64,000 bases of DNA from Vogesella sp. XCS3 (GCF_020616155.1 NZ_CP085530.1:449501-513500), one strand, 5' to 3'. Numbered from the stretch's first letter, positions 52,617 to 63,323 are shown. The notes: a model not told the origin generated them from the sequence alone. Program-made: numbers and translations.

Positions 52617-54410
52617 TTACAGCGGGCGGGTAGCCTGTTGCAGCCAGGCCAGCGCGTCCCCGCTGACCAGCGGGCTGACACGGGCCAGTACTTCGGCGTG
52701 GTAGGCGTTGAGCCAGGCCAGCTCGGCGGGCGTCAGCAGGGCCGGTACGATACAGCGCGTGTCGATCGGGCACAGCGTCAGCGTTTCAAAGCGCAGGAAA
52801 TCACCGAACTCGCTGCTGCCGGCGTCCACATTCAGCAGCAGGTTTTCGATGCGTACCCCCCAGCGACCCGGGCGATAGATGCCTGGCTCGTTGGAGGTGA
52901 TCATGCCGGCTTCCATCGCCATATGCGGCTCGGGGATGGCGCGCGAGATGCTCTGCGGGCCTTCGTGCACGTTCAGGAAGTAACCTACGCCGTGGCCCAC
53001 GCCGTGGCCGAAGTCGATATTGGCTTGCCAGATCGGTGCACGTGCCAGCGCGTCCAGCATGGGCGACAGCGTGCCCTGCGGGAAGTGCGCCAGGCTCAGC
53101 TGGACCATGCCTTTCAGTACCAGCGTAAAGTCGTGCTTTTGCGCGTCGCTCGGCGTACCTACCGCTACCACGCGGGTAATGTCGGTGGTGCCGCCGTGGT
53201 ACTGGCCGCCGCTGTCGATCAGCAGCAGGCCGTCGCCGGCGATCTCGCTGTGGCTGTCTTCGGTAGCGCGGTAGTGCGGCAGTGCGCCGTTGGCGTTGAA
53301 GCCGGCGATGGTGGCAAAGCTGGGGCAGACAAAACCGGGGCGGCGGGCGCGCGCGGCGGTGATTTCTTCATCGATGGTCAGCTCGGTGAGGCGGTTGCGG
53401 CCAACGTTGGCCTCGAACCAGGCAAAGAACTCGGCCAGTGCCGCGCCATCTTGCGCCATCGCTTCGCGTACGAAAGCCGCTTCTTGCGCTGTTTTGCGTG
53501 ACTTCATCAGGGTGGATGGGTTGATGGCCTCGATTACCTGAACACCATCGGCCACCGCCTGGCGCAGGCCCAGGGTGATGCGGCGCGGGTCCAGCAGCAA
53601 GCGGCTGCCGGCGGGCAGGGCGACCAGTGCCGGCTTGGTGGCGTGGTAGTCGGCTACGCTGACACCATCGGTGGCCAGCGTGGCGGCCAGCGCGGCGTCG
53701 ATCTTGCCTGCGCCGACAAACAAGGTGGCACCGTCGTGGCGCAGCAGTGCGTGCGCGATGAACACCGGGTTGTAATTAACATCGGCGCCGCGCAGGTTGA
53801 ACAGCCAGGCGATGTCGTCCAGCGTCGAGATAAAGTGCGCGTCGGCGCCGTGCTGCTGCATGGCGGCGCGTACCGCAGCCAGCTTGTCGCGGCGCGGGGT
53901 GCTGGCAAACGGTGGCAGATGTTCGTAGACAGCGGCGGCCGGCAGTGCAGGGCGCTCGGCCCAGATGGCAGCCAGCGGGTCGAGGTCGGTGCGCAAGGTG
54001 GCGCCGGCTTTGTCCAGTGCGGTTTGCAGCGCGCGCGCGGCGGCCAGGCCCAGCACATCGCCATCAACAGCCAGTACATCACCGCTAGCCAGGTTGACCG
54101 CAAGCCATTCCAGGTGCAGCGGGCTGGCCACGGTCTGGATCTTCATCAGCTGGATCTCGCTGCCGGCCAGCTCGGCCTCGGCTTGTACCCAATAACGGCT
54201 ATCGGCCCACAGGCCGGCAAAATCGCGGGTAACGATCAGCGTGCCTACCGAGCCGTGAAAGCCCGACAGCCAGCGGCGGCCTTGCCAGTAGCCGGGCAGG
54301 TATTCGGACAGGTGCGGGTCGGAAGACGGAATCAGACAGGCGGCGATGCCGTGTTGCTGCATGTGTTGGCGCAGGGCGGCCAGGCGGGCGGAGACAGGGG
54401 TGGCGGTCAT
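52617..54410 (-). CDS. pepP: Xaa-Pro aminopeptidase (aminopeptidase P, M24B)
   Basis: 597 aa, the long XPNPEP1-like form with two N-terminal creatinase-like domains and a C-terminal pita-bread catalytic domain. Metal ligands appear in DSGGQYHGGTTDITR (two Asp), DFGHGVGHGVGYFLNVHEGP (His), ITSNEPGIY (Glu) and GVRIENLLL (Glu). It removes N-terminal residues preceding proline. No signal peptide, so cytoplasmic. The gene symbol is by function; short PepP proteins are about 440 aa. Confidence 0.88.
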   Translation of the reverse strand: MTATPVSARLAALRQHMQQHGIAACLIPSSDPHLSEYLPGYWQGRRWLSGFHGSVGTLIVTRDFAGLWADSRYWVQAEAELAGSEIQLMKIQTVASPLHLEWLAVNLASGDVLAVDGDVLGLAAARALQTALDKAGATLRTDLDPLAAIWAERPALPAAAVYEHLPPFASTPRRDKLAAVRAAMQQHGADAHFISTLDDIAWLFNLRGADVNYNPVFIAHALLRHDGATLFVGAGKIDAALAATLATDGVSVADYHATKPALVALPAGSRLLLDPRRITLGLRQAVADGVQVIEAINPSTLMKSRKTAQEAAFVREAMAQDGAALAEFFAWFEANVGRNRLTELTIDEEITAARARRPGFVCPSFATIAGFNANGALPHYRATEDSHSEIAGDGLLLIDSGGQYHGGTTDITRVVAVGTPSDAQKHDFTLVLKGMVQLSLAHFPQGTLSPMLDALARAPIWQANIDFGHGVGHGVGYFLNVHEGPQSISRAIPEPHMAMEAGMITSNEPGIYRPGRWGVRIENLLLNVDAGSSEFGDFLRFETLTLCPIDTRCIVPALLTPAELAWLNAYHAEVLARVSPLVSGDALAWLQQATRPL

Positions 54411-54552
54411 GGTGGTTCTCGCTGGAATATTGTATCCATTTTGCGGCGAGCGGCGATGGCTTGCAAGACGGCCAATGGGACAGGACGTAATGTTCTGTAA
54501 ACAGAATGCCGGAAAGGCGGGGGATCATGCCAAGGCGTGCGCTGGCCATATA

Positions 54553-54580
54553 GCAAAAAGCCCCGCCGAAGCGGGGCTTT
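54553..54580 (-). terminator. Terminator after phaA
   Basis: On the minus strand AAAGCCCCGC-TTCG-GCGGGGCTTTTTGC: a stable UUCG-capped stem with T-run, 22 bases after the phaA stop. Confidence 0.92.
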
Positions 54581-54601
54581 GCTCGCCGTGAGACGGGCGA
54601 A

Positions 54602-55783
54602 TTACGGGCGTTCTACCGCAAGTGCCACGCCCATGCCACCACCGATGCACAAGGTAGCCAGGCCTTTCTTGGCGTCACGACGCTGCATTTCGTGCAGCAG
54701 GGTCACCAGCACGCGGCAGCCGGACGCGCCGATAGGGTGGCCCAGGGCAATGGCGCCGCCGTTCACGTTGACCTTGTCGGCACCCCAGCCCAGCTCGCGG
54801 GCTACACCCAGTGCTTGTGCGGCAAAGGCTTCGTTGGCTTCTACCAGGTCAAGGTCTTCCACTTTCCAGCCAGCTTTATCCAGCGCTTTGCGGGTGGCGG
54901 CTACCGGGCCGATGCCCATGATCTCCGGCTCGCAGCCGGTGAGGGCGTAGGACTTGATCACTGCCAGTGGTTTCAGACCCAGCTTGTCGGCGCGTTCTGC
55001 GGTCATCAGCATCACGGCGGCAGCGCCATCGTTGATGCCGGAGGCGTTACCAGCGGTAACGCTGCCGTCTTTCTTGAAGGCAGGGCGCAGTTTGGCCAGG
55101 CTGTCGGCGGTGGTGCCGGCCTTGATGTATTCGTCTTTGGCGAAGGCTACCGGGTCGCCTTTGCGTTGCGGTACCAGAACCGGCACGATTTCGGCATCAA
55201 ACTTGCCGGCGGCCTGGGCGGCCTCGGCACGGTTTTGCGAAGCCAGTGCCAGCGCATCTTGCTCTTCGCGGCTGATGCCGTACTTGGCGGCCACGTTTTC
55301 GGCAGTAATGCCCATGTGGTACTGGTTGTATACGTCGGTCAGACCGTCGGCCACCATGGTGTCCACCAGCTGGGCGTTGCCCATGCGGAAACCGTCACGC
55401 GAGCCCGGCAGGATGTGCGGGGACAGCGACATGCTTTCCTGGCCGCCGGCAATCACGATCTCGGCGTCGCCGCTGGCGATGGCCTGGGCGGCCAGATGCA
55501 CAGCGCGCAGGCCGGAGCCGCATACCACGTTCAGTGTAGAGGCCGGGGTGGAAACTGGCAGGCCTGCCTTGATGACTGCCTGGCGGGCAGGGTTCTGGCC
55601 AGCGCCAGCAGTCAGTACCTGACCCAGGATTACTTCGCTGACGTCTTCCGGCTTCACGCCGGTTTGCGCCAGCAGGCCCTTGATGACGGTAGCGCCCAGT
55701 TCCGGGGCGGGGATTTTGGCCAGGGAGCCGCCGAAGCTGCCAACGGCGGTGCGCAGTGCTGCAACGATAACGATGTCTTGCAT
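54602..55783 (-). CDS. phaA: Acetyl-CoA acetyltransferase (beta-ketothiolase)
   Basis: 393 aa, thiolase II family. The active-site Cys is in [14 protein letters not shown] (about residue 88), the His in [15 protein letters not shown], and the second Cys in [10 protein letters not shown]. It condenses two acetyl-CoA to acetoacetyl-CoA, the first step of polyhydroxybutyrate synthesis. Gene order phaC-phaA on the same strand (73 bases apart) supports that role; phaB, phaR and phasins are not in the window. ATG with GGAGAAAACC upstream. Confidence 0.93.
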   Translation of the reverse strand: MQDIVIVAALRTAVGSFGGSLAKIPAPELGATVIKGLLAQTGVKPEDVSEVILGQVLTAGAGQNPARQAVIKAGLPVSTPASTLNVVCGSGLRAVHLAAQAIASGDAEIVIAGGQESMSLSPHILPGSRDGFRMGNAQLVDTMVADGLTDVYNQYHMGITAENVAAKYGISREEQDALALASQNRAEAAQAAGKFDAEIVPVLVPQRKGDPVAFAKDEYIKAGTTADSLAKLRPAFKKDGSVTAGNASGINDGAAAVMLMTAERADKLGLKPLAVIKSYALTGCEPEIMGIGPVAATRKALDKAGWKVEDLDLVEANEAFAAQALGVARELGWGADKVNVNGGAIALGHPIGASGCRVLVTLLHEMQRRDAKKGLATLCIGGGMGVALAVERP

Positions 55784-55856
55784 GGTTTTCTCCAGGTTGT
55801 TCTGTTCTGTGCCAGATTCGGGTGAAACCGCAATCTAGCACAGAAGTCTTTGCAGA

Positions 55857-57632
55857 TTATTGCAGGGTGGCCAGCTGGGCCGGCATGGCCTTGGCTTGCA
55901 CGTATTCGCCAGGGGCGTCGCACAGGGCTGGCAGCTCTTTGCTACCGAATACCTTGGGTGCGGCTACCTTGTCACCCGACTGCGGTGCCAGCCAGCCATC
56001 CCAGTCTTTCCACCAGCTGCCCGGTCGGCTTTCGGCACCGTCCAGCCAGGCGTCCGCGCTGGCGACCAGGTTGTCGTTCACCCAGTAGTTACGCTTGTCT
56101 TTGGTGACAGGGTTGATAGAGCCGGCAATATGGCCGGATGCCCCCAGTACATAGCGGCGCGAGGCTGCTCCGCTGAGGTACTGCACGCCGTCGTAGGCCG
56201 ATTTCCATGGCACGATGTGGTCTTCGCGGGCGGCAAAGATGTACAGCGGGATATCGATCTGCGACACATCGATCTTCACGCCGCACAGCTCGATGCTGCC
56301 TGGCTTGGTCAGCGCGTTGTTGATATAGAACTCTTTCAGGAAGAAAGTGTGCATCGGCAGCGGCAGGTCGACAGCGTCGTTGTTCCAGTACAGCAGGTCG
56401 AACGGTGGCGGCGTCTTGCCCAGCAGGTAGTTGTTGACCACGTAGTTCCACACCAGATCGTTGGCGCGCAGGCTGGCAAAGGTACGGCCCAGCTCCTTGC
56501 CGCTGACAATGCCGCCACCACCGGTAGCGAGTTTTGCTTCGCGGGTCTGGATCAGCTTGTCGTCGATGAAGACCTTGATTTCGCCCGGGTCGGTATGGTC
56601 TACCAGCGAGGTCATGAAGGTGGCGCTGTCGATGTAGTTCAGCTTGCGGTGTTTGAGCACGCACAGCGCGGTATTCAGGATGACGCCGCCAATGCAGAAG
56701 CCCAGCGCGTTCATCGATGGCTGCTTGGTGATCTTGCGAATGGCTTCGGCCGCTGCAATCACGCCTTCTTCGATGTAGTTGTCCCACTTGTAGTGCTTCA
56801 TGTCCGGGGTGGCCGAGCGCCAGCTCACCAGGAACACGCGGTAACCCTGGGCCACGAAGTGGCGCACCATGGAGTTATCCTGCTGCAAGTCCATCAGGTA
56901 GTACTTGTTCACGCACGGCGGTACGATCAGCAGCGGCTTTTCGTAGACCTGCTCGGTGGTAGGGGTGTACTGGATCAGTTCGATCAGCTTGTTGCGGAAT
57001 ACCACTTTGCCCGGGGTGCAGGCAATGTTTTTGCCGATCTCGAACTTGCTTTCGTCCGACATGGAGATATGACCTTTCTGCAGGTCTTCCACCATGTTTT
57101 TCATGCCTTCCACCAGGCTTTCGCCCTTGGTTTCCAGCGCACGCTTCACCACTTCCGGGTTGGTCAGCATGAAGTTGGTCGGCGCCATGGCGTCGATGTA
57201 CTGGCGCGTGGCAAAAGCCAGGCGTTCCTTGTCTTCGCCTTCCAGCTGGGATTTGTCTACCAGCTCGGTCATCCATTTGCTGGTCAGCAGATAGCTTTGT
57301 TTCAGGAAGCTGTAAAAAGGGTGCTCGTTCCATTCCGGGGCGGCAAAACGGCGGTCGCCTGCGGCAGGCTGGGCGGCGGGGGCGCCACCGGCGGGCTGGC
57401 CCAGGAAGGAAAGCCAGATGTTCATCTGCTGCTGGTACAGATTGTTTTGCAGGGCAACAAACTGGTTGGCGTTGTCTACCATCTGCTGCCAGGCGCCGGC
57501 CATCGGGTTGGCCGCATCTTGGGGCGACAGGCCGCTACCCAGCGAATTCACGAACTGCTGCATCCACTTCTGATTGGCTTCGGACAGGTTGGCAAAAAAA
57601 CTGTCCAGTGAGGTGGGGGTTTCCTGACTCAT
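55857..57632 (-). CDS. phaC: Class I poly(3-hydroxyalkanoate) synthase
   Basis: 591 aa, class I PhaC (single subunit). The lipase-box-like site GFCIGG holds the nucleophile Cys313; Asp471 (REDHIVPW) and His501 (GASGHIAG) complete the triad. An N-terminal 200-residue region ([17 protein letters not shown]...) precedes the alpha/beta hydrolase core. It polymerises 3-hydroxybutyryl-CoA on granule surfaces. The ATG at 57632 has AAGGAGATATCA upstream, an excellent RBS; a longer frame of 46 codons lacks one. phaA follows. Confidence 0.96.
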   Translation of the reverse strand: MSQETPTSLDSFFANLSEANQKWMQQFVNSLGSGLSPQDAANPMAGAWQQMVDNANQFVALQNNLYQQQMNIWLSFLGQPAGGAPAAQPAAGDRRFAAPEWNEHPFYSFLKQSYLLTSKWMTELVDKSQLEGEDKERLAFATRQYIDAMAPTNFMLTNPEVVKRALETKGESLVEGMKNMVEDLQKGHISMSDESKFEIGKNIACTPGKVVFRNKLIELIQYTPTTEQVYEKPLLIVPPCVNKYYLMDLQQDNSMVRHFVAQGYRVFLVSWRSATPDMKHYKWDNYIEEGVIAAAEAIRKITKQPSMNALGFCIGGVILNTALCVLKHRKLNYIDSATFMTSLVDHTDPGEIKVFIDDKLIQTREAKLATGGGGIVSGKELGRTFASLRANDLVWNYVVNNYLLGKTPPPFDLLYWNNDAVDLPLPMHTFFLKEFYINNALTKPGSIELCGVKIDVSQIDIPLYIFAAREDHIVPWKSAYDGVQYLSGAASRRYVLGASGHIAGSINPVTKDKRNYWVNDNLVASADAWLDGAESRPGSWWKDWDGWLAPQSGDKVAAPKVFGSKELPALCDAPGEYVQAKAMPAQLATLQ

Positions 57633-57765
57633 TGATATCTCCTTCAAATGGGGGAAGACAAACAGGCCGTGCTGCCTTGCGTGACAGGATGTTTTTCTTG
57701 TTGGGCGCAATCTGTTGAGTAAAGACTTTACCATTGCTTTATGACAAAACACAGCAAGGTCATGC

Positions 57766-57773
57766 TGCATTGC
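57766..57773. promoter_or_regulatory. TGCATTGC word upstream of phaC
   Basis: TGCATTGC lies 134 bases before phaC. PhaR-type regulators bind TGC-rich dyads in some betaproteobacteria; similar words occur before yitT copies 1 and 2, tyrB and argS here, so specificity to PHA genes is doubtful. Confidence 0.3.
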
Positions 57774-57888
57774 GATATAAACGCGGGTAATGGGTATACA
57801 GGCAACAACAGGTGACAGCCCGGCGGCGGGCTAAAGGCAGGAGTATGCAGCTTTTATTTCTATGGCATGTTGTTTTGCATCAATAGTA

Positions 57889-57924
57889 CTTGCCGCCCTG
57901 GTGCATCTATTCCAGGGCGGCAAG
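57889..57924 (-). terminator. Terminator-like hairpin after second chemoreceptor
   Basis: CTTGCCGCCCTGG (57889-57901) pairs perfectly with CCAGGGCGGCAAG (57912-57924), loop 10. It lies 5 bases after the stop on the minus strand; no T-run follows, only TACTATTGATG. Confidence 0.65.
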
Positions 57925-57928
57925 CTGC

Positions 57929-59539
57929 TCACACGGTAAAGTTCTTGACCTTGCTTTCCAGATGGTCGGCTTTGTCTTCCAGCTGGTCGGCATAGCCGTC
58001 CAGATTGACGGCACTGTTGGCATTGTTTTCCGAAAGCTGGGCTATCTGCTCTACACGCCGAGCCATATCGTTACTGGCGGTACGTTGCTCGGCCAGGGCG
58101 TCGGCGATTTCGCTGGCCGACTGCGAAACCTCGTTGATGGTGTGCTGGATGCGGCCGATGGCTTCCTGCATTTCGGTGGTCAGTGCCTCGCCTTTGCTGA
58201 CGCGGCTGACGCTTTGCTGCATGGCCAGATTTGCCGCCTGGGCCGACTGGGTAATCTCGCGCACCATCTGGTCGATCTGCACGGTGGATTGTGCCGAGCG
58301 TTCGGCCAGCTTGCGTACTTCGTCTGCTACCACGGCAAAGCCGCGGCCCAGGTCGCCAGCGCGGGCAGCTTCGATGGCTGCATTCAGTGCCAGCAGGTTG
58401 GTCTGGTCTGCCACGTCACGAATCACGTCCAGTACGCTGACGATGGTATGGCTTTGCCGTGTCAGCGCCGCAACTTGCTGCTCGCTATGGCGAATGGCGG
58501 TGCCAATGGCGGTAATTTCCTGCAAGGTGGCGTCAATCACCCGCGAGCTGTCACTGGAAGCCTGGCCCGCCTGGCTGGCGCGCTGCTGGGCGACTTCGGC
58601 GCTATCGGCAATGTGGGTAATGCTGACGGCAAACTGTTCTACGGTGCTGGCAATGGACGAGGTGGCCTCGCTTTGCTGGCGCGAGCTGCCGCTGATGGCT
58701 TCCGATGTCTGGCCGATCTGGCGTGCCATCTGGTTGATATTGTCACTGCTATGGCGCACGTCCTGGATGATGGTGCCCATATTATCCATCAGGCTGTTGA
58801 GCTGGCCGGCGATTACGGCCAGTTCGTCGTTACCGCGTACCGGAATGCGCAGGCTGAGGTCATGCTTTTGCGTAATGGCCTGGCAGGTGTCGGCCAGCTC
58901 GCGCACGCTGCTGTTGAGCCTGCTAGCCAGGCGCCAGGCCATGATGCTGCCGATAGCCAGGCTGGCTAGCAGTGCCGCGCTGGCAAACAACAGGCTGGTG
59001 TGCAGGTTCTGTTCGCTGCTCAGGTAATTTTTTTCCGCCTCGGCCAACTGCAGGTCTATCAGTTTGCTGATATCGGTACTGAGTGGGTCAACAGCAGGGT
59101 AGAGCTGGCTGGATGCCAGGGTTTGCAGGGCTTCTTTTTGGCCGCTTTGCATCAGTGAGCGTGCCTGGCGGGCTACGCCCAGGGCATTGTTTATTTTGCC
59201 TTTCGCGCTTTCTACCAGGGCTGCTTCTTCGGTGGTGAGCTGGGTGGCTATGTAGGCCGACCACTGTTTGTTGAATTCGGCTTCGGCGGTGGTAATGGCG
59301 GCACTGCCGTCTGCTGTAGAGAGGGTGCCGGCATTGGTTTTATGAATGGTATCCACCACATTCACGGCAAACATATCGGCCACGACTTTCAGCTGTTTCA
59401 GGGGGATAACCCTGTCCTGGTAAGTGCTGGCAAAGGCATTATTGCTCTTTTGCAGCATTAAAAACATGCTGCCGCATAGCAGCAACATCAACAAAAGCAG
59501 GCTACCGGCCAGCCAGAAAACGCGTGCTTTGATACTCAT
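57929..59539 (-). CDS. Methyl-accepting chemotaxis protein with four-helix-bundle sensor
   Basis: 536 aa. TM1 is at about 8-30, a periplasmic helical (4HB_MCP-like) sensor at about 31-185, and TM2 at about 186-208. HAMP ([48 protein letters not shown]) leads to a signalling domain with tip [41 protein letters not shown]. The C-terminus (SKVKNFTV) has no CheR-binding pentapeptide. The ligand is unknown; helical sensors of this class often bind amino acids or sense via partner proteins. ATG 59539 opens TM1. Confidence 0.94.
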   Translation of the reverse strand: MSIKARVFWLAGSLLLLMLLLCGSMFLMLQKSNNAFASTYQDRVIPLKQLKVVADMFAVNVVDTIHKTNAGTLSTADGSAAITTAEAEFNKQWSAYIATQLTTEEAALVESAKGKINNALGVARQARSLMQSGQKEALQTLASSQLYPAVDPLSTDISKLIDLQLAEAEKNYLSSEQNLHTSLLFASAALLASLAIGSIMAWRLASRLNSSVRELADTCQAITQKHDLSLRIPVRGNDELAVIAGQLNSLMDNMGTIIQDVRHSSDNINQMARQIGQTSEAISGSSRQQSEATSSIASTVEQFAVSITHIADSAEVAQQRASQAGQASSDSSRVIDATLQEITAIGTAIRHSEQQVAALTRQSHTIVSVLDVIRDVADQTNLLALNAAIEAARAGDLGRGFAVVADEVRKLAERSAQSTVQIDQMVREITQSAQAANLAMQQSVSRVSKGEALTTEMQEAIGRIQHTINEVSQSASEIADALAEQRTASNDMARRVEQIAQLSENNANSAVNLDGYADQLEDKADHLESKVKNFTV

Positions 59540-59654
59540 ATTGCCCCCTAGGCGTGCTGACTCACTATCATGTCCTTATCTGTTTTTAGTGTATTTTGCG
59601 GTTTGTTGTAGATTTCTGTAGTTAAAGCCACGTTTATTAGATAGAGGTCGGTTT

Positions 59655-60299
59655 ATGAATGTTTGTCTGGCAGGGGTGGAACAGCGTGTCAGCACAGTGT
59701 TTTGTATTGGTCGGAACTATGCAGCCCATGCCGCCGAGCTGGGTAATGCCATGGAGGAAGAGCCGGTCGTTTTCCTGAAACCGGCGGCGGCGCTGCTGCA
59801 GGGCGGGCAGCCTTTGCAGCTGCCTGCCTTTTCGCAAGATGTGCACTACGAGTGCGAGCTGCTGGTGTTGATTGGTCGCGATGCCGACAACATCCACGAG
59901 GCGGATGCACTGCAATACGTAGCAGGTTACGGTATCGGGCTGGACCTGACTGCGCGTGACGTGCAGACCGAAGTCAAAGCCAAGGGCCTGCCATGGACCA
60001 AGGCCAAAGGCTTTCGCGGTGCCGCCTGCGTATCCACATTTGTTCCGGCCGGCGAGCTGGACCCGTTGGCCGCACGCTTCACGCTGCAGGTCAACGGCCA
60101 GCTGCGTCAGCAAGGTGACACCACGCTGATGCGTTTTTCTGTGCCCTATATTGTGAGCTACCTGTCGCAGGTGTATGGCTTGCGCGCGGGCGACGTTATC
60201 TTTACCGGCACGCCGGAAGGGGTGGGGCAGCTGCATGCAGGCGATGTGCTGCAGCTGGACCTGGGCGTGGTACAAGCACAGTGGCAGGTGGCGGTATGA
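59655..60299 (+). CDS. Fumarylacetoacetate hydrolase-family protein
   Basis: 214 aa, the FAH-fold hydrolase/decarboxylase family. Metal site residues appear in DVHYECELLVLIGR (ExE) and GYGIGLDLTARDVQ (Asp), and the family phrase IFTGTPEGVGQLHAGDVLQL is near the end. Members hydrolyse acylpyruvates or decarboxylate oxaloacetate. The N-terminal FCIGRNYAAHAAELGN is typical of the YcgM/FAHD1-like acylpyruvase. The stop overlaps the next start by 4 bases (ATGA). Confidence 0.88.
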   Translation: MNVCLAGVEQRVSTVFCIGRNYAAHAAELGNAMEEEPVVFLKPAAALLQGGQPLQLPAFSQDVHYECELLVLIGRDADNIHEADALQYVAGYGIGLDLTARDVQTEVKAKGLPWTKAKGFRGAACVSTFVPAGELDPLAARFTLQVNGQLRQQGDTTLMRFSVPYIVSYLSQVYGLRAGDVIFTGTPEGVGQLHAGDVLQLDLGVVQAQWQVAV

Positions 60300-60703
60300 G
60301 CAAGACAAAGTTGGCCGCAGACGACGACAAGGTACGGCTGGACAAATGGCTGTGGGCGGCGCGTTTCTTCAAGACCCGCCAGCTGGCGCACGAGGCGCTG
60401 GAGCTGGGGCGCGTGCTGGTTAACGGCGAGCGGGTGAAGGCGTCGCGTGTGGCACGCGAGGGCGAGCTGCTGCAGATCCGTATCGATAAACTGGTGTACA
60501 ACGTTACCGTGCTGGGGCTGGCCACGCAGCGCCGCCCGGCGGCCGAGGCGCGGCTGCTGTATAGCGAAAGCGAGGAGTCCATCGCCGCGCGCGAGCATCA
60601 GATTGGCCTGCAAAAAGCCGAGCACGCCAGCTTCCCGTATGGCGACGGGCGGCCTACCAAGAAAGCCCGCCGCGATATCGTGCGTTTCAAAGACAGCTGG
60701 TAG
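60296..60703 (+). CDS. hslR: Heat-shock protein 15 / S4-domain ribosome rescue factor
   Basis: 135 aa. The S4 RNA-binding domain (VRLDKWLWAARFFKTRQLAHEALELGRVLVNGERVKASRVAREGELLQI) is followed by a basic C-terminal tail (AASFPYGDGRPTKKARRDIVRFKD-like). Hsp15 binds 50S subunits carrying nascent chains and aids recycling. The ATG overlaps the upstream FAH gene (ATGA), which together with a shared strand implies co-transcription; the functional link between them is unclear. Confidence 0.9.
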   Translation: MSKTKLAADDDKVRLDKWLWAARFFKTRQLAHEALELGRVLVNGERVKASRVAREGELLQIRIDKLVYNVTVLGLATQRRPAAEARLLYSESEESIAAREHQIGLQKAEHASFPYGDGRPTKKARRDIVRFKDSW

Positions 60704-60843
60704 CCATACAGCTGGGCGGGGAGTCGGCACAAAACAGTCTGTTTTATCGGTAAGCGGGGCATGCGTGCTTCATATGCGGGGGCTTTTGCGCTATATTGAC
60801 GCCCCGGTGCGCTGCACCCGCTTCCCCTTATTAGTTCTGCATC

Positions 60844-62007
60844 ATGTCTGCATCTGCCCCTCTGGCTGCCCTGGCGGCGTTTTATTTTTCCTATTTTGCC
60901 TTCCAGGGTCTGTTTGGCCCGTTCTGGTCGCTGTATCTCGAATCGCTATCCTTCAATACCGTTCAGATCTCCATCCTGATGGCGCTGTCCACGCTGGCGC
61001 GTATTGTGGCGCCCATGTTCTGGGGCTGGCTGGCTGACCGTAGCGGGCAACGCCGCGCCATCATGCTGTGGACTTCGGTGGTGTCCATGGCCAGCTTTGT
61101 GATGGTGGCCTGGCAGCATAGCTTCTGGGGTATGTTTATCTGGCTGGCGGTAAACCATTTCTTCTGGGCTGCCGCGCTGTCGCTGGGCGAGGCCTCGACC
61201 GCGCACCTGACGCGTAGCCAGCCGGGCCGCTATAGCCGTGTGCGGGTCTGGGGTTCTATCGGTTTTGTCTGCTTTGCTGCCAGTGGTGGTTACCTGCTGA
61301 ATCTGGTCACCATGGCCAACTTGCCATGGCTGATTGTTGGCCTGCTGGGGCTGATCGTGCTGGCGTGCTGGCGCGTACCCGAGGTGGCCATCGAGCGCGC
61401 CAAGGCAAAGCCGGAGCCAATCTGGGCCACGGTGCGCCAGCCTCATGTGGTGGCGCTGTTTGCCTGCTGCTTCTTGTTGTCGTTTGCCATGGGGCCGTAC
61501 TACAACTTCTACTCCATTGGCCTGAAAGAGGCGGGTTATAGCGCCAGTACCACCGGCCTGCTGTGGGCAGCCGGGGTGATGGCCGAGATCGTGGTGTTCT
61601 GGCAGATGCCACGGCTGATGGCGCGCTTTACGCTGGAGCGCCTGATGCTGGCCTCGCTGCTGGTGTCAGCGCTGCGCTTTGCGCTAATGGCCACGCTGTT
61701 GCCCGTGGCGGCGGTAGCCTTTGTGGCACAGCTGGGCCACGCTTTTACCTTTGGCGTACACCACGCCGCTGCCGTGGGGTTGATTCACCGCAACTTTGCC
61801 GAGCAACACCAGGCGCGTGGCCAGGGTCTGTACACCGTGGCGTCGTTCGGTGTGGGCGGTAGCGTAGGCGGCTTGCTGGGTGGCGTGTTGTGGCAATACG
61901 GTGGTGTGGGGCTGACCTTTGGCGTGTCCACCTTTGCGCTGCTGCTGGGCGTGGCGGTGTGTTTGAAGTGGTTGCGGCCAACCCCGGCTGCGGTACCGGT
62001 GGCATGA
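60844..62007 (+). CDS. MFS transporter of the LacY/HcaT-like family
   Basis: 387 aa, twelve membrane segments. The N-terminal FYFSYFAFQGLFGPFWSLYLESLSFNTVQISILMAL and the first loop motif GWLADRSGQRRAIM resemble 3-phenylpropionate permease HcaT and related MFS_1-like members. A central loop (RVPEVAIERAKAKPEPIWATVRQPHV) divides the halves. The substrate cannot be assigned. The stop overlaps the following VOC-protein start by 4 bases (ATGA). Confidence 0.87.
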   Translation: MSASAPLAALAAFYFSYFAFQGLFGPFWSLYLESLSFNTVQISILMALSTLARIVAPMFWGWLADRSGQRRAIMLWTSVVSMASFVMVAWQHSFWGMFIWLAVNHFFWAAALSLGEASTAHLTRSQPGRYSRVRVWGSIGFVCFAASGGYLLNLVTMANLPWLIVGLLGLIVLACWRVPEVAIERAKAKPEPIWATVRQPHVVALFACCFLLSFAMGPYYNFYSIGLKEAGYSASTTGLLWAAGVMAEIVVFWQMPRLMARFTLERLMLASLLVSALRFALMATLLPVAAVAFVAQLGHAFTFGVHHAAAVGLIHRNFAEQHQARGQGLYTVASFGVGGSVGGLLGGVLWQYGGVGLTFGVSTFALLLGVAVCLKWLRPTPAAVPVA

Positions 62008-62426
62008 GGTCGCGCCTAAATCTGATTCTGCTGGGTGTGGCCGATGTGGCGCGAAGCGCCGATTTTTACTCGGCGCTGGGCTGGCAGCGCTCGCCACGAG
62101 GCTCGGCAGAGTTTGTGCTATTTGACCTCGGCGGCGTGGCGGTGGCACTGCAATCGCGCGAGGCGATGGCTTGCGACGCCGGTTACCCCGATGCCGCCAG
62201 CAACGGCTTTGCCGGTATGGCGCTAGCCTATATTGCCCGGAATGCCGACGATGTTTACCGGGTGCTAGACAAAGCGGTTTCCCTGGGTGCGACGCGCGCC
62301 GTACCTGCTCGGGCAACTGCTTGGGGGCATAGTGGCTATTTTCGCGACCTGGATGGTCATCTGGTCGAGGTGTTGTACGAAGATGGCTGGCAGTTTGATG
62401 CAAACGATACCTTGTGTCTGGACTAA
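62004..62426 (+). CDS. VOC-family (glyoxalase/bleomycin resistance-like) protein
   Basis: 140 aa, vicinal oxygen chelate fold. LNLILLGVADVARSADFYSALGWQ begins the first beta-alpha-beta unit, and WGHSGYFRDLDGHLVEVLYE ends the second with the His and Glu ligand positions seen in the family. It may be a dioxygenase, isomerase or drug-binding protein. The ATG at 62004 overlaps the transporter stop, supporting translational coupling. Confidence 0.85.
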   Translation: MRSRLNLILLGVADVARSADFYSALGWQRSPRGSAEFVLFDLGGVAVALQSREAMACDAGYPDAASNGFAGMALAYIARNADDVYRVLDKAVSLGATRAVPARATAWGHSGYFRDLDGHLVEVLYEDGWQFDANDTLCLD

Positions 62427-62452
62427 TCCCCGGCGATGAAAAACGCGCCGTG

Positions 62453-63226
62453 CTACAACAACATCACCAGTTTCAACTCCGGCGCGTGCGCCAGCCTTAG
62501 CGTCAGCTGCTGGTAGCTTAGCCGCCCCAGGCGGGCGTGGTTGAACACCCGCTCGCCGCCTTCTCTTCCCAATACATCCTGTTGCCGCCATAGCTCGTCA
62601 AATGTCGTGCTGGCTTCGCGCAGGCTGGCAATCAGCGTGGTGGCGGCTTCGTGCTGCAGCGCGCTGGTGTCGGCGCGAAACTCGGCCACCATGCGCCGTG
62701 CCCGCGTGGGCCAGTCGTCTACCAGCTGTGCGGCCAAGGGGTGGCAGAACATGAACTGCAGCAGGTTCTTGCTACCCGGCTCGTCCAGCCAGCCGGCAAA
62801 CAGTTCGCCGGCTTCGGTGTTCCAGGCTGGTACCTGCCAGAGTGCGTCTAGCACGTAAGCCGGTCGGCTGATGTGGGCGGTGGCGGCGGCCAGCATTTGT
62901 TCGGCTTCAGGGTTGGCCGCAGCGCTGCTGGGCTGCGGGTTTTTTTGCCCGGCCAGGTTAAACAGGTACTCGGTTTCGGCGCGCGACAGTTGCAGCGTGC
63001 TGGCCAGCGCGGTGAGCGTGGCGGCCGATACCGACTGGGTGCGGCCTTGCTCGATCCACGTCAGCCAGGTGGGGCTGATGCCGCATAGCGCGGCCACCTC
63101 TTCGCGGCGCAGGCCTTTGGCGCGGCGGCGGCTGCCGGCGGGCAGGCCGGCGTGTTCCGGCTGCAGGCGTTCGCGATGGCTGCGGATAAAGTCGCCAAGC
63201 GGGCTGGGTTGGCTGGGCTTGCTCAT
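62453..63226 (-). CDS. XRE-family regulator with MmyB-like ligand domain
   Basis: 257 aa. Helix-turn-helix: RRRAKGLRREEVAALCGISPTWLTWIEQGRTQSVSAATLTALASTLQLSRAETEYLFNLAG (about 33-95). The C-terminal half is the MmyB-like PAS-type ligand domain (SRPAYVLDALWQVPAWNTEAGELFAGW, YQQLTLRLAHAPELKLVMLL). These regulators often bind small ligands and control a nearby dehydrogenase or transporter. The promoter region shows two GTACTAG repeats (63258-63287). The neighbouring leuC is unlikely to be its target; the MFS/VOC pair may be. Confidence 0.9.
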   Translation of the reverse strand: MSKPSQPSPLGDFIRSHRERLQPEHAGLPAGSRRRAKGLRREEVAALCGISPTWLTWIEQGRTQSVSAATLTALASTLQLSRAETEYLFNLAGQKNPQPSSAAANPEAEQMLAAATAHISRPAYVLDALWQVPAWNTEAGELFAGWLDEPGSKNLLQFMFCHPLAAQLVDDWPTRARRMVAEFRADTSALQHEAATTLIASLREASTTFDELWRQQDVLGREGGERVFNHARLGRLSYQQLTLRLAHAPELKLVMLL

Positions 63227-63257
63227 GCGTGGGCCTGCTGTTTGGCTGTTAGTGTTA

Positions 63258-63287
63258 GTACTAGTATAAAAGCTTATCTTGTACTAG
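63258..63287. promoter_or_regulatory. Direct repeats GTACTAG upstream of XRE gene
   Basis: GTACTAG at 63258-63264 and 63281-63287, 23 bases apart (about two helical turns), 32-61 bases before the XRE start. Suggests an autoregulatory operator. Confidence 0.5.
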
Positions 63288-63323
63288 GAAAACGCCTGCG
63301 TCATGATGGTGGTCAACGCAGGA